Of a DNA stretch of 64,000 bases, positions 18,427-26,490 are shown piece after piece. The stretch covers positions 1 to 64,000 of the forward strand of contig NZ_BJYM01000018.1 of assembly GCF_007991515.1 (NCBI RefSeq), read 5' to 3'. The notes beneath the pieces are model-generated. The model was given only the letters and a program-made list of their open reading frames with translations, did not search any database and had not been told where the DNA came from. How positions within the stretch are numbered: the first letter of the stretch is position 1; each line of letters begins with the position of its first letter. Source of the stretch: Oceanobacillus sojae (GTDB lineage Bacteria > Bacillota > Bacilli > Bacillales > Amphibacillaceae). A program made the translations under genes and the position numbers.

Positions 18427-19323
18427 TTAAAATGTTTCTTCTACAAAATCAGTGATTACTCCTATTGCAGCTTTGCTTCCTTCACTTGCGGCAATAACCA
18501 GCTGCGGAGGTCCAGCTGCATTGTCTCCCCCGGCATAAATTCCTTTGATACTTGTCCGGCCGTATGGATCTGTTTTAATTCCGCCCATATCCGTCAATTC
18601 TAGCCCCAGACGCTCAGCAAAAGGGGCAGCCTGCTCCATTTTGGCAGAGATAAAACCTGCCTCTTTATGCAGCTCTTTCCCATTTTTAAATTGAACCGTT
18701 TTTAATTGCCCATTCTCTCCTTGCAATCGTAAAATCTCATCATCTATAACCTCAATTTGCTTTTTCGCTAATATATCCCTTTGTTCAGGGGATAAGCTCT
18801 CTTTTCCATTTGTGCAGATGACAATATTCTTATTCCAATTGGAAACCATCTTCACCCCATGAAAAGAAAATGCTCCATCAGCAATAAAGATCAGCGGAGT
18901 ATCCTTCAGTTCCCAGCCATCACAGAAGGGGCAGGAAAACAGGCTCGTTCCATAAAAATTATGAATTCCCTCAATATCAGGCAATACATCCTTCAGTCCT
19001 GTAGATAGAATAATAGTCTTAGCTTCATAATTCTTCCCCGCTTCTGTTTGAATATGAAAAACAGCGTCAGCAGGATTAATATCAGTCACCCGCTCTTTTT
19101 GAATCACTATACCTGGATACTTCTTTAAATCTGCATACGCCGCTTTCCTGAACTCAACAGGCTCAATACCATCTCTGGTAATAAAATTATGAGACTCCTG
19201 TGTAACAGCATTACGTGGTGCATCGTCATCCAATAAAATAACTTCTTTTCTTCCCCTGCCTAACACGAGAGAAGCGTTTAATCCGGCAGGTCCTCCCCCG
19301 ATTACAGCGCAATCATATAACAA
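18427..19323 (-). CDS. Thioredoxin-reductase-like NAD(P)/FAD oxidoreductase
   Basis: A 298-residue flavoprotein with an N-terminal FAD-binding loop GGGPAGLNA (about residues 9-17), a redox-active pair in CPFCDGWE (near 135-142) and a C-terminal GIYAGGDNAAG FAD motif. The arrangement is that of low-molecular-weight thioredoxin reductases and their disulfide-oxidase relatives. The NAD(P)-site is less canonical (FIADGAFSFHGVK) than in TrxB, so it may not use thioredoxin. GGAGG precedes ATG. Its promoter has a perfect Zur-type box between -35 and -10, suggesting a role in zinc starvation, for example reduction of a metal chelate or thiol upkeep; that role is inference. Confidence 0.85.
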   Translation of the reverse strand: MLYDCAVIGGGPAGLNASLVLGRGRKEVILLDDDAPRNAVTQESHNFITRDGIEPVEFRKAAYADLKKYPGIVIQKERVTDINPADAVFHIQTEAGKNYEAKTIILSTGLKDVLPDIEGIHNFYGTSLFSCPFCDGWELKDTPLIFIADGAFSFHGVKMVSNWNKNIVICTNGKESLSPEQRDILAKKQIEVIDDEILRLQGENGQLKTVQFKNGKELHKEAGFISAKMEQAAPFAERLGLELTDMGGIKTDPYGRTSIKGIYAGGDNAAGPPQLVIAASEGSKAAIGVITDFVEETF

Positions 19324-19370
19324 TATAGTCTCCTCCTTTTTACGCAGAATCTTCTTTACGTAATTTCATT

Positions 19371-19399
19371 ACTATATCGTAATGATTACGATTTATCAA
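19371..19399 (-). promoter_or_regulatory. Zur-type promoter of the flavoprotein gene
   Basis: Minus-strand TTGATA (19394-19399), 17-bp spacer, TATAGT (19371-19376). The spacer is almost filled by the perfect 15-bp palindrome TCGTAATGATTACGA (19377-19391), identical to the Bacillus Zur consensus core. Confidence 0.82.
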
Positions 19400-19420
19400 G
19401 TTTCATGATTTAAAGTGCGT

Positions 19421-19593
19421 GTTCAAAAAGGCCGATAAATAGGACCAAGAAGTTCAAGGCGACTAGCTTTTTACGAACGGAGCGTATGCTTTATAATACG
19501 TGAGTAACGCTTTTGGTGGGGCGAGTAATCGCAGTCCCATCGGAAAAAGCTCGTCAACGAAGAAATTCGCCGTGTCATCTTTATTGGACTTTT
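19421..19593 (+). repeat. MITE-like intergenic repeat, copy 2
   Basis: Inverted second copy of the element at 15191-15368, preceded by the same AAAGTGCGT flank. The left end GTTCAAAAAGGCC is well kept; the right end is eroded (GGACTTTTAAAAA). The inner arms read AGCTTTTT/AAAAAGCT instead of the AGATTTTT/AAAAATCT of copy 1, so base pairing is kept while sequence changed. Confidence 0.85.
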
Positions 19594-19670
19594 AAAAAAA
19601 GAATCTATATAAAGATGTCTCCTCTCCAATAGATTCCTTCTTCATTAAGTATTTTATTGTCAGATACATA

Positions 19671-19997
19671 TTAAACAGTAAGAACCTTAATACCCTTAAT
19701 GATATTCCAGATGAAATAATAAATATCAATGATAAAGCAAATAGCTGTCGCAATAATCGTTGCGATGAGTAATCCTCCATTTACTTCCCCTGCCCAAAAT
19801 TGCCCCATGCCAATGGTAAAGATGATGGTTCCTGCTATAATTGTTGCGATAATCGGAATAAGATGTGTCCATAGTGCTTTTTTTGCATGTACTTTTGTTT
19901 CTTCATCTCCAAGAATCCAAACAACAACCGGAAATAGAAATGGTGCAAAAAAGATACTAAAATAACATAATGATGATAATATTTTATTTCCTTCCAT
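19671..19997 (-). CDS. DUF4870-type small membrane protein
   Basis: A 108-residue protein with three to four membrane helices. It begins with a hydrophobic segment (LCYFSIFFAPFLFPVVVWIL), then a short loop ETKVHAKKALWTHLIP and further helices ending in YYFIWNIIKGIKVL. The pattern (helix, charged loop with HAK-AL, two helices, terminal W-I-KG) matches the DUF4870 family, whose function is unknown. GGAGG precedes ATG. It lies between the MITE-like copy and a stray terminator hairpin, without partner genes. Confidence 0.75.
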   Translation of the reverse strand: MEGNKILSSLCYFSIFFAPFLFPVVVWILGDEETKVHAKKALWTHLIPIIATIIAGTIIFTIGMGQFWAGEVNGGLLIATIIATAICFIIDIYYFIWNIIKGIKVLTV

Positions 19998-20170
19998 CCC
20001 TTATACTCCTCCAATAATTCTTCCTGAAAAAAATATTTTACATGGTAATAAATTTAGTGTCCATGATAAAGGCTATTATTTTTCATACAGGATTCCGTAT
20101 AGTAAAATACAGCCTTCTTTCGTTGAATTTTACGGGGCTTTCCCATAGAAATATCTCTATAATAAGTAAA

Positions 20171-20210
20171 AAAATACCTCAAGGAATCGATTTATCCCCT
20201 GAGGTATTTT
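20171..20210 (-). terminator. Orphan minus-strand terminator hairpin
   Basis: 11-bp arms AAAATACCTCA and complement with a short extended stem; on the minus strand it is followed by seven T residues. No annotated minus-strand gene ends here; the gap 19998-20342 otherwise holds only the promoter region of the helicase gene. It could end a short RNA started near 20250-20330 or act as an attenuator for the DUF4870 gene. Confidence 0.6.
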
Positions 20211-20342
20211 ACATTATATGTAATTTCTGTTTTTTGGCATGACTGTATTTAATAGTATACATGAACGGAATATATAAGTCTATATTTTTCTTTATTTCAT
20301 TGCTAAAATAAACAAGACATTCAAGTTAAGGAGGGTTTCACC

Positions 20343-22385
20343 GTGCAATTTAAACAAGAAAAAGAGAGTTTATCCAAAGCGTTAGCAGTTATCAACAAAC
20401 AATATGATCGTTTAGCTTCCATACCTGAATACATTGGTGACGATTTTACCGAAAAAGTATTAGAAGATAATCGAAGGCGATTAAGAGAATCTTTAATTGT
20501 CGCTAAAAAAGAACCTTACTTTGCCCGGCTTGATTTTAAAGATGAAGAAAGCGAGGAAGTAAAAGCAACCTATATTGGTAAAGCCGGTGTTTTTGATGAG
20601 AATACGGGAGATGTACTGATTACTGACTGGCGTGCACCGATTGCCAGCCTGTTCTATGGCTTCAGCGGGAGTGAAGATGACGTCTATTATCAATCTCCAG
20701 ATGGCGTCGTAGAAGGTGAAATCTACTTAAAAAGAAATATTGTCACCTATGAACAGGAGCTGCAAAGGGTGGTAGACCGATATATTCGCGGAGAACAGGG
20801 ATCATCTGGAGGAGATGAATTTCTATTATATAAACTGGAAGACCAAAAGGATAACAGACTGCGTGACATTGTTGCCACTATCCAGGGAGAACAGAATGAA
20901 ATCATCCGCTATCCCTTGAACAAGGCTGTTATTATCCAGGGAGTTGCCGGCAGCGGGAAAACAACAGTGGCGCTGCACCGGTTAGCCTATCTGTTATATG
21001 AATACCGGGAACAATTAACAGCACATCGGATGATTATTTTTGCACCAAACACTATTTTCCTTGATTATATTTCACAGGTGCTGCCTGAATTGGGTGTAGG
21101 AGACATTGTCCAGACCACTTTTCCAAAATGGGTTATGACCTCTATTATCGATGATCCCAAATGCAGCCTGGAATCTCTCAGCGAAAGAAGAAAAACATTT
21201 TTTGAATCCGGTATATTGGAGCAGAATAATTGGAAAGGTTCTTTAGATTTTCAGCAGCAAATCAGGGAGCAATTATCACAATTAGAAAAAGAATGGCTTC
21301 CTGAAGAAGATTTTATTCCCTGGGAAAATAAACAAGGTGTTCCGCTGAAAAAAATCAGAAACTGGATAGAAGCAGATTTCAAAGGAAATCCTGTCACCAA
21401 GAAATATGAAAGACTGAAAGCTAAGTTAACGCGCTGGGTAGAAATTGAAGCGAAGATGTATGAAGAGAAAAAAGAACAAGAGCAAGCCAGAAAAGACGGC
21501 AAACAGGAATTGCGAAGATATTTACGAAAATGGAAAAAAAGAAAACCTTATGAGCTTTACGCACAAATTTTAAAAAAGATGGGAAGAAAAGACCTTCTGC
21601 CGCCGAAGAATAAAATAACTCTGGATGACCTGGCTCCTCTGCTCGATATTCATGATTATTGGTACGGAATAGAAAGAGACGAAAAGTTCGATCATGTTGT
21701 CATTGACGAAGCGCAAGACTTTTCTCCCTATCAGGTATCTGTACTAAACGCGCGTACAAAAACAGCATCCTTTACGATATTAGGAGATTTAGCGCAGGGT
21801 ATCCATAGCAATGAAGGAATTGATGAGTGGAACAACTTTATCAACCTTTTCGGTACATCCCGTGCAAAATTTTTCCAAATGACCAAAAGCTACCGCTCCA
21901 CCTATGAAATTATTGCGTTTTCCAACATCATTCTTAGTCATCTTACCAATCGCCCCGCTTTTGCAGAGCCGGTATTCCGAAGCGGTGAGGATGTCCATAT
22001 CCAGCAGGTAGAGGCAGAAGAAAAATCAGCAGAAATCATAAGCTGGGTTCATAAGATGAAAGATCAAGACATGAATACCATCGCAGTTATTTTAAGATCT
22101 GAGGCAGAATGTAATGAGATTTATCCAAAACTGAAAGAAGAAATTCCCGAGCTGACAATTATTACAACAGAGGATAAATCATACGAAGGAGGAATCTCCT
22201 TATTGCCCGTGTATGTATCAAAAGGCTTGGAATTTGATTCGGTTTTAATGGTTGATGTCGATGAAGAACATTATCCTGAAACAGAACAAACTATCAAATT
22301 GTTGTATGTTGGCTGTACAAGGGCACTGCATCATTTATCAGTTATTTACAGCGGTAAAGCATCGAAGCTGATTTCCAAAGGGTAA
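20343..22385 (+). CDS. helD: HelD-like UvrD/Rep-type helicase
   Basis: A 680-residue superfamily 1 ATPase of the RNA-polymerase-associated HelD kind. An N-terminal coiled-coil arm leads into the conserved YIGKAGVFDENTGDVLITDWRAP region, then Walker A GVAGSGKTT (near 201-209), motif II DHVVIDEAQDFSP, motif III LGDLAQGI and a C-terminal motif VSKGLEFDSVL with VGCTRALH. HelD removes and recycles stalled RNA polymerase. It is somewhat shorter than Bacillus subtilis HelD, mostly in the middle. The start is GTG with AAGGAGG nine bases upstream. It is monocistronic with a terminator near 22490. Confidence 0.9.
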   Translation: MQFKQEKESLSKALAVINKQYDRLASIPEYIGDDFTEKVLEDNRRRLRESLIVAKKEPYFARLDFKDEESEEVKATYIGKAGVFDENTGDVLITDWRAPIASLFYGFSGSEDDVYYQSPDGVVEGEIYLKRNIVTYEQELQRVVDRYIRGEQGSSGGDEFLLYKLEDQKDNRLRDIVATIQGEQNEIIRYPLNKAVIIQGVAGSGKTTVALHRLAYLLYEYREQLTAHRMIIFAPNTIFLDYISQVLPELGVGDIVQTTFPKWVMTSIIDDPKCSLESLSERRKTFFESGILEQNNWKGSLDFQQQIREQLSQLEKEWLPEEDFIPWENKQGVPLKKIRNWIEADFKGNPVTKKYERLKAKLTRWVEIEAKMYEEKKEQEQARKDGKQELRRYLRKWKKRKPYELYAQILKKMGRKDLLPPKNKITLDDLAPLLDIHDYWYGIERDEKFDHVVIDEAQDFSPYQVSVLNARTKTASFTILGDLAQGIHSNEGIDEWNNFINLFGTSRAKFFQMTKSYRSTYEIIAFSNIILSHLTNRPAFAEPVFRSGEDVHIQQVEAEEKSAEIISWVHKMKDQDMNTIAVILRSEAECNEIYPKLKEEIPELTIITTEDKSYEGGISLLPVYVSKGLEFDSVLMVDVDEEHYPETEQTIKLLYVGCTRALHHLSVIYSGKASKLISKG

Positions 22386-22485
22386 AGAATTTTGGTTGTA
22401 TAAAGCCCTTAGGCAAAATTATTTTAAACGGAAGGATAAAAGCCCAAAGTCTGCGGATAGAACCTTCATTTAGTTTCATCATTTA

Positions 22486-22526
22486 AAAAGTGAGTCAGTT
22501 TATATGAAAACTGCTCACCTTTTTTA
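22486..22526 (+). terminator. Terminator of the helicase gene
   Basis: A stem of GTGAG/CTCAC and CAGTT/AACTG with one bulge around a short loop is followed by six T residues on the plus strand. Confidence 0.75.
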
Positions 22527-22561
22527 AATGCTATATCCGAACTACCTATTCTTTTCCCTTA

Positions 22562-22645
22562 CTCGCCTGCTAGTTTTTTAAATTCTGCTTGGCTATATTC
22601 TGTAATTTCAGCTATTTCGCTGATATTATTCATGTAGCCAGCGTG
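22562..22645 (-). pseudogene. Possible C-terminal remnant of an Rpn/transposase-like nuclease gene
   Basis: A minus-strand frame ends MNNISEIAEITEYSQAEF and KKLAGE before a TAA. This resembles the closing IAEITGLS-EEI-KL segment of Rpn-family (PD-(D/E)XK) proteins. Nothing upstream in the same frame extends it and there is no ribosome site. The rest of the 22386-22853 gap shows no gene. The assignment is weak. Confidence 0.25.
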
Positions 22646-22782
22646 GCAATCATTTTTCTATTGTTATTTTCTATCTTAGCTGTTAACTATAAAATGAAAT
22701 AAGATTTGAGATAAAGTTCTTTTCATTTAAATCTCAAAGAAATTTATGAGCAGCTTATTAATAGATACTTCATCCTGCAACA

Positions 22783-22833
22783 AATAAATCCACATATTCC
22801 GCAGATTTACACGCTGCAGGATATGTGGATTTA
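22783..22833 (-). terminator. Terminator of the small multidrug export gene
   Basis: Long arms (AATCCACATAT...CGCAG and near-complement) with a 9-nt loop and T-rich flanks, 20 bases past the stop of the minus-strand exporter gene. Confidence 0.8.
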
Positions 22834-22853
22834 TATTTTTAATACAGCGCACA

Positions 22854-23288
22854 TCAGCTTATAAACTCTACACCATAATGTGTTAGAACAGCTATAATAA
22901 CCCCATATATTAAAATACTTGCACCAGCGGAGATGAATAACTTCAGCTTATTCATTCCAATTCCATTGGCAATAACTGCTACTGCCCAAGAACCAATAAT
23001 AGGTGTAAGCAATACAACAACTAAAGGACCCTGTTTTTCTATTCGATACTTATACTTGCTGTTTGCTAATTTATCCAGCCACTTCTTAATACGTTCAGAT
23101 TTTGCAAGAAGCTGATAGAAAAAAGCAATCATCGGGACAGGAAGGAAATTTCCAAATCCTGCCCAGATAATTGAAGAAACCGCATCTAACCCCATCACCA
23201 TTGAAGCAGGAATTGCAACATATATCTCTAACATAGGAAAAAATCCCATGAACCATGCGGACGCTGCCAGCCATAAATAATTCAACAT
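22854..23288 (-). CDS. Small multi-drug export protein family membrane protein
   Basis: A 144-residue protein with about four membrane helices, matching the small multi-drug export family (PF06695-like). It opens WLAASAWFMGFFPMLEIYVAIPASMVMG and has the helix pair around FLPVPMIAFFYQLL, then a basic loop (KKWLDKLANSKYKYRIEKQG). Its substrates are not known from sequence. The promoter has a 19-bp spacer holding a palindrome, the arrangement activated by MerR-type regulators, and the divergent gene is such a regulator. The pair therefore looks like a ligand-induced efflux unit. Confidence 0.85.
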   Translation of the reverse strand: MLNYLWLAASAWFMGFFPMLEIYVAIPASMVMGLDAVSSIIWAGFGNFLPVPMIAFFYQLLAKSERIKKWLDKLANSKYKYRIEKQGPLVVVLLTPIIGSWAVAVIANGIGMNKLKLFISAGASILIYGVIIAVLTHYGVEFIS

Positions 23289-23340
23289 AAATATATTCCT
23301 CTCATTCTCTTACACTGTATGTTCTTATTTTCTATAGTAT

Positions 23341-23371
23341 AATATAAAGTATATGGCTACCGTATACTCAA
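23341..23371 (-). promoter_or_regulatory. MerR-type 19-bp-spacer promoter of the exporter gene
   Basis: Minus-strand TTGAGT (23366-23371) and TATATT (23341-23346) are 19 bp apart. The spacer holds the inverted repeat AGTATA-N9-TATACT (23349-23369). Over-long spacers with a central dyad are the hallmark of promoters activated by MerR-family proteins through DNA distortion. Confidence 0.8.
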
Positions 23372-23391
23372 GTGAAAAGTTGGTGAAAAAT

Positions 23392-24225
23392 ATGAACTCT
23401 TCCAAAAAACTGATGACAACTGGAGAATTTGCGGATTTATGCGATGTGAAAAAGCAAACTCTTTTCCATTATGATGATATTGGCCTGTTAGAACCTGAAT
23501 ATAAAAACGAAAATGGCTATCGCTATTACTCTATTCAACAAGCTGAAGCTTATAGCATGATTGACATGTTAAAAGAGATTGGAATGTCTTTAACAGAAAT
23601 TAAAAGCTTTTTACAATCTAAAAACACGAAGAAAATTACTGATTTATTAACAGAGAAAGAAAAACTGATGGAAATAAAAATCCGGAAAATGGAACGTATA
23701 CAGCACCTCATTAAAAATCAGAAAAAACAAATTGAAGAAGCATCACAGTTAGACCTTGATCGATTCATTGTCGAGAATATGGAAGCAGAACAGATTGTTT
23801 TAAGCGAAAATATTTTAAATTACTCTCATAAAGACATCACAAAAATGATTATATCGTTTATGAAATACGTGAAACAGGGAGAAATCAATGTGGAAAATTG
23901 GGGAGCTCTTATTCGCCAGGAACAAATAGAAACAGGAGATTACTTAAATTATTCCAATTTTTATTTACGTGAAAACCAGCTTCATTTAACAGAAACTTTT
24001 ATAAAAAAAGCTGGGAAATATGTAATTGGCTATCATAAAGGAAGCTATATGAATACGTATAAAACATATGAAAAAATAAAAGATTATCTAGATAAGGAAG
24101 GATATCGTATTTGCGGTGACAGCTTTGAAGAATATCTATACCTCATGGACGGAATCAGCTCAGGTGTAGAAACAAATTATGTAATAAGAATAATGATTGA
24201 AGTAGAAGAAAAAATTAATATCTAA
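23392..24225 (+). CDS. MerR family multidrug-responsive activator (BmrR/BltR type)
   Basis: A 277-residue regulator if started at ATG 23392; an ATG 39 bases upstream lies inside the operator and is less likely. The N-terminal MerR HTH reads MTTGEFADLCDVKKQTLFHYDDIGLL with a DNA-recognition wing NGYRYYSI. A long dimerisation helix leads to a GyrI-like effector-binding domain (about 120-277). Such proteins bind hydrophobic cations and switch on an efflux gene. The divergent small multidrug exporter and the 19-bp-spacer promoter between them support that role. Confidence 0.85.
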   Translation: MNSSKKLMTTGEFADLCDVKKQTLFHYDDIGLLEPEYKNENGYRYYSIQQAEAYSMIDMLKEIGMSLTEIKSFLQSKNTKKITDLLTEKEKLMEIKIRKMERIQHLIKNQKKQIEEASQLDLDRFIVENMEAEQIVLSENILNYSHKDITKMIISFMKYVKQGEINVENWGALIRQEQIETGDYLNYSNFYLRENQLHLTETFIKKAGKYVIGYHKGSYMNTYKTYEKIKDYLDKEGYRICGDSFEEYLYLMDGISSGVETNYVIRIMIEVEEKINI

Positions 24226-24381
24226 TACAATCTGCCGCATTTAAAGTTTTATCAAATGTTTATTAATAAAGCTTAACAATCGATAAGTTCAAATATTAAA
24301 GATACCCTCTTCCTGCTTAGATTGACTCATACAAATATTGATATTAACGGAATGATGGATGTGTTTGTAGAATGGAATTAA

Positions 24382-24418
24382 ATGGTGACCTCCCGCTAAT
24401 CAACCGGGAAGTCACCAT
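24382..24418 (-). terminator. Terminator of the ArsR gene
   Basis: ATGGTGAC/GTCACCAT and CCCG/CGGG paired blocks with a 2-nt internal mismatch form a strong hairpin after the minus-strand ArsR gene. Confidence 0.7.
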
Positions 24419-24467
24419 CTTCTATTCCCTACTATTAAATCAATATTCTTTTTATTGTCTGCCCTCT

Positions 24468-24812
24468 TTACAATTCCTTCTGCTTCTCAGTCATAACCGA
24501 CATGACATTATCCAATAAATTTCGTAATTTATTAATTTCCGCAGCTGCATTAGACAGGTAGTAATAATTCTTTGTTCCCTCCCGGCGGATATCAATCATT
24601 CCAATTTGCTTCAGTATTTTTAGATGATGTGATACAGCGGGCCGGGAAAGCTCCGTCGCTTCTGTTAAATCAACTACACGCAACCCTTGACAGGCATGAT
24701 CATTCAACAAGGCAATAATAATAATTTGCCGTTTTTCATCCCCTAAAGCAATTAAAAAATCCTTTACTTCCTCAAATTCGTATTTTAATTTTTTTATTTC
24801 ATTTGTTTTCAT
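24468..24812 (-). CDS. ArsR family winged-helix repressor
   Basis: A 114-residue ArsR/SmtB-type repressor. The helix-turn-helix reads VVDLTEATELSRPAVSHHLKILKQIGMI (about residues 47-74), followed by the wing IRREGTKNYYYL. No Cys pair for metal binding is seen; one Cys lies before the HTH (HACQG). A metal ligand is thus unlikely and it may sense a thiol stress or organic ligand. I placed the start at ATG 24812 with GAGG seven bases upstream. It is divergent from an NADP oxidoreductase gene, and both promoters carry the same inverted-repeat operator. Confidence 0.88.
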   Translation of the reverse strand: MKTNEIKKLKYEFEEVKDFLIALGDEKRQIIIIALLNDHACQGLRVVDLTEATELSRPAVSHHLKILKQIGMIDIRREGTKNYYYLSNAAAEINKLRNLLDNVMSVMTEKQKEL

Positions 24813-24840
24813 ATAAATCCTCAATTCGTTTAATTGGTAT

Positions 24841-24882
24841 AATCGTTTAAATTATTAAACCATTAAAGCGTAAACAAGTCAA
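24841..24882 (-). promoter_or_regulatory. Promoter and operator of the ArsR gene
   Basis: Minus-strand TTGACT (24877-24882), 17-bp spacer and TTTAAT (24854-24859). The operator AATCGTTTAAATTATTAAACC (24841-24861) overlaps the -10 element and is nearly identical to the one in front of the divergent gene. Confidence 0.7.
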
Positions 24883-24934
24883 CGATGCTGACTATTATCT
24901 AAAAAATCTTTCCAGCTTCTTTTAAATTATTTAG

Positions 24935-24997
24935 TTGACATTTTTTAAAAATCCATCTATCATTCATTATTAGTTCAATCGTTTAATTATTTAAACC
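24935..24997 (+). promoter_or_regulatory. Promoter and operator of the oxidoreductase gene
   Basis: TTGACA (24935-24940), 17-bp spacer and TATCAT (24958-24963). The operator at 24977-24997 (AATCGTTTAA and TTTAAACC halves) lies over the early transcribed region, as expected for repression by the ArsR protein. Confidence 0.75.
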
Positions 24998-25022
24998 AAT
25001 AAACCAAAAGGAGTTTCTTACA

Positions 25023-26033
25023 ATGAAAAATCAGATGAAAGCAATGCTTATTCATAAATACGGACAAAAAAACGTTGAAATCGAGAATGTACCTATGCCG
25101 GAAGTATCCAGTAATGATGTACTGGCAGAAATTCACGCTGCCAGCATTAACCCTGTTGATTTCAAAATTAGAGACGGGAAATTAAGGCCGCTTATCAATT
25201 ATAAGATGCCATTGATTCTTGGAAATGATTTTTCCGGAACAGTTATCAAAACTGGAAAAAATGTAACAAAATTTAAAGCTGGTGATTCTGTCTATGGGCG
25301 CCCTAGAAAATCAAGAATCGGAACTTTTGCTGAATACATTGCTATTCATGAAGATGATATTGCATTAAAACCGGAAAACTTAACATTTGAAGAAGCAGCA
25401 GCTGTGCCTTTAGTCGGTTTAACCACCTATCAGGCCTTTCATGATATATTAAACCTGCAGCCAAAAGACAAAATTTTGATTCAGGCAGGATCAGGCGGTA
25501 TTGGAACCTTTGCAATCCAGCTAGCAAAGCAAATGGAAGCTTATGTCGCAACAACAGCGAGTAATGCCGGAAAAGATTTAGTAGAAAGACTGGGTGCAGA
25601 CAAGGTAATAAACTATCGGGAAGAAAAATTCGAGGAAAAATTAGCCGATTATGATTATGTATATGATACTTTGGGTGGCGATTCTTTAATCAATTCTTTT
25701 AAAATCCTTAAACCCGGTGGAAAAATTGTATCAATTTCTGATGTTCCAAATGCCCGCTTTGGAAAAGAAAATAATTATCCTTTTTGGAAAACACTTGCTT
25801 TTAAATTGATTTCAAGGAAATTAACAAAGCTAGAAAAACAATACCAGGTCCAATATAACTTTTTATTTATGAAGCCAAGCGGAGAGCAATTAAACAAGAT
25901 TAAAGAACTTATCGAGGCTGAGAAAATCAAACCATTGATTGATCAGATTTTCCCCTTTGAAGACACACAGAAAGCAATGGAATATTCAGAGACAGGAAGA
26001 GCAAAAGGAAAAATCATCGTTAAAATCAAGTAG
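25023..26033 (+). CDS. NADP-dependent zinc-free quinone oxidoreductase (MDR family)
   Basis: A 336-residue medium-chain dehydrogenase/reductase of the quinone-oxidoreductase type. It has the GroES-like N-terminal fold with HAASINPVDFKIRDG, and the Rossmann part with AGSGGIGTFAIQLAK (about residues 157-171) for NADPH. The zinc ligands of alcohol dehydrogenases are absent, as in QOR enzymes. It probably reduces quinones or reactive enones in the cytosol. It is divergent from the ArsR repressor gene and shares its operator, so it is likely induced by the repressor's ligand. AAAAGGAG precedes ATG. Confidence 0.9.
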   Translation: MKNQMKAMLIHKYGQKNVEIENVPMPEVSSNDVLAEIHAASINPVDFKIRDGKLRPLINYKMPLILGNDFSGTVIKTGKNVTKFKAGDSVYGRPRKSRIGTFAEYIAIHEDDIALKPENLTFEEAAAVPLVGLTTYQAFHDILNLQPKDKILIQAGSGGIGTFAIQLAKQMEAYVATTASNAGKDLVERLGADKVINYREEKFEEKLADYDYVYDTLGGDSLINSFKILKPGGKIVSISDVPNARFGKENNYPFWKTLAFKLISRKLTKLEKQYQVQYNFLFMKPSGEQLNKIKELIEAEKIKPLIDQIFPFEDTQKAMEYSETGRAKGKIIVKIK

Positions 26034-26166
26034 ACCCACTCTTTTTATGTGGAGAAGACAGGGAAATTAAAAAATGTTATAGAATAGAAAAAAACCTGGA
26101 TAGGAGACTTTTCTATTCTATAACATAGTTAAACTAAATCATAAAGAAAATATATCGTTACAATGG

Positions 26167-26388
26167 TTAATAAAAAAATACAATAAAATGTAAGCCAAAT
26201 GTTTTGTTTTTCACTAAAACAACTAATCTTGTAAAAAAAGCGAGAGCCCCGATGGATAATAATATTGGCGAGAAATACACATCCATAAAATCAGGGTACA
26301 AAAACAGAGACGCAAAACCAATTATTGCTAATAATATGAGAGCATAATCAAAAGGATTTCTTTTTTTAGCATTCTTCGTATCTTCCAA
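26167..26388 (-). CDS. Small two-helix membrane protein, unrecognised
   Basis: A 73-residue frame if started at TTG 26388, where AGAGGG lies six bases upstream; a TTG 24 bases earlier has no site. Two hydrophobic segments (ALILLAIIGFASLFLYP and FSPILLSIGALAFFTRLVVLV) are joined by a short loop. I do not recognise a family. It stands alone between the oxidoreductase and the ABC exporter genes. A catabolite-type palindrome lies about 40 bases upstream of the start. Confidence 0.5.
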   Translation of the reverse strand: MEDTKNAKKRNPFDYALILLAIIGFASLFLYPDFMDVYFSPILLSIGALAFFTRLVVLVKNKTFGLHFIVFFY

Positions 26389-26424
26389 TCCAATTTGTCC
26401 CTCTTTTCCCAAAATAAAATGGTC

Positions 26425-26439
26425 ACGAAAGCGTTAACA
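26425..26439. promoter_or_regulatory. Possible CcpA cre site
   Basis: ACGAAAGCGTTAACA differs at one position from the catabolite-response consensus WTGNAANCGNWWNCA. It lies between a small minus-strand gene and a short plus-strand frame. Confidence 0.35.
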
Positions 26440-26490
26440 GTATATAAATATTATACATGAACCAACATAAAAAAGGGAGAAGAATTTAGC

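Noticed and set aside
18153..19390. Fur or PerR boxes instead of Zur
   Set aside because: Fur and PerR boxes have GATAAT/TATAAT halves; all three sites here have CGTAAT halves, which is the Zur form.
20042..20242. 66-codon plus-strand frame before helD
   Set aside because: No ribosome site, and it runs through the terminator hairpin at 20171-20210.
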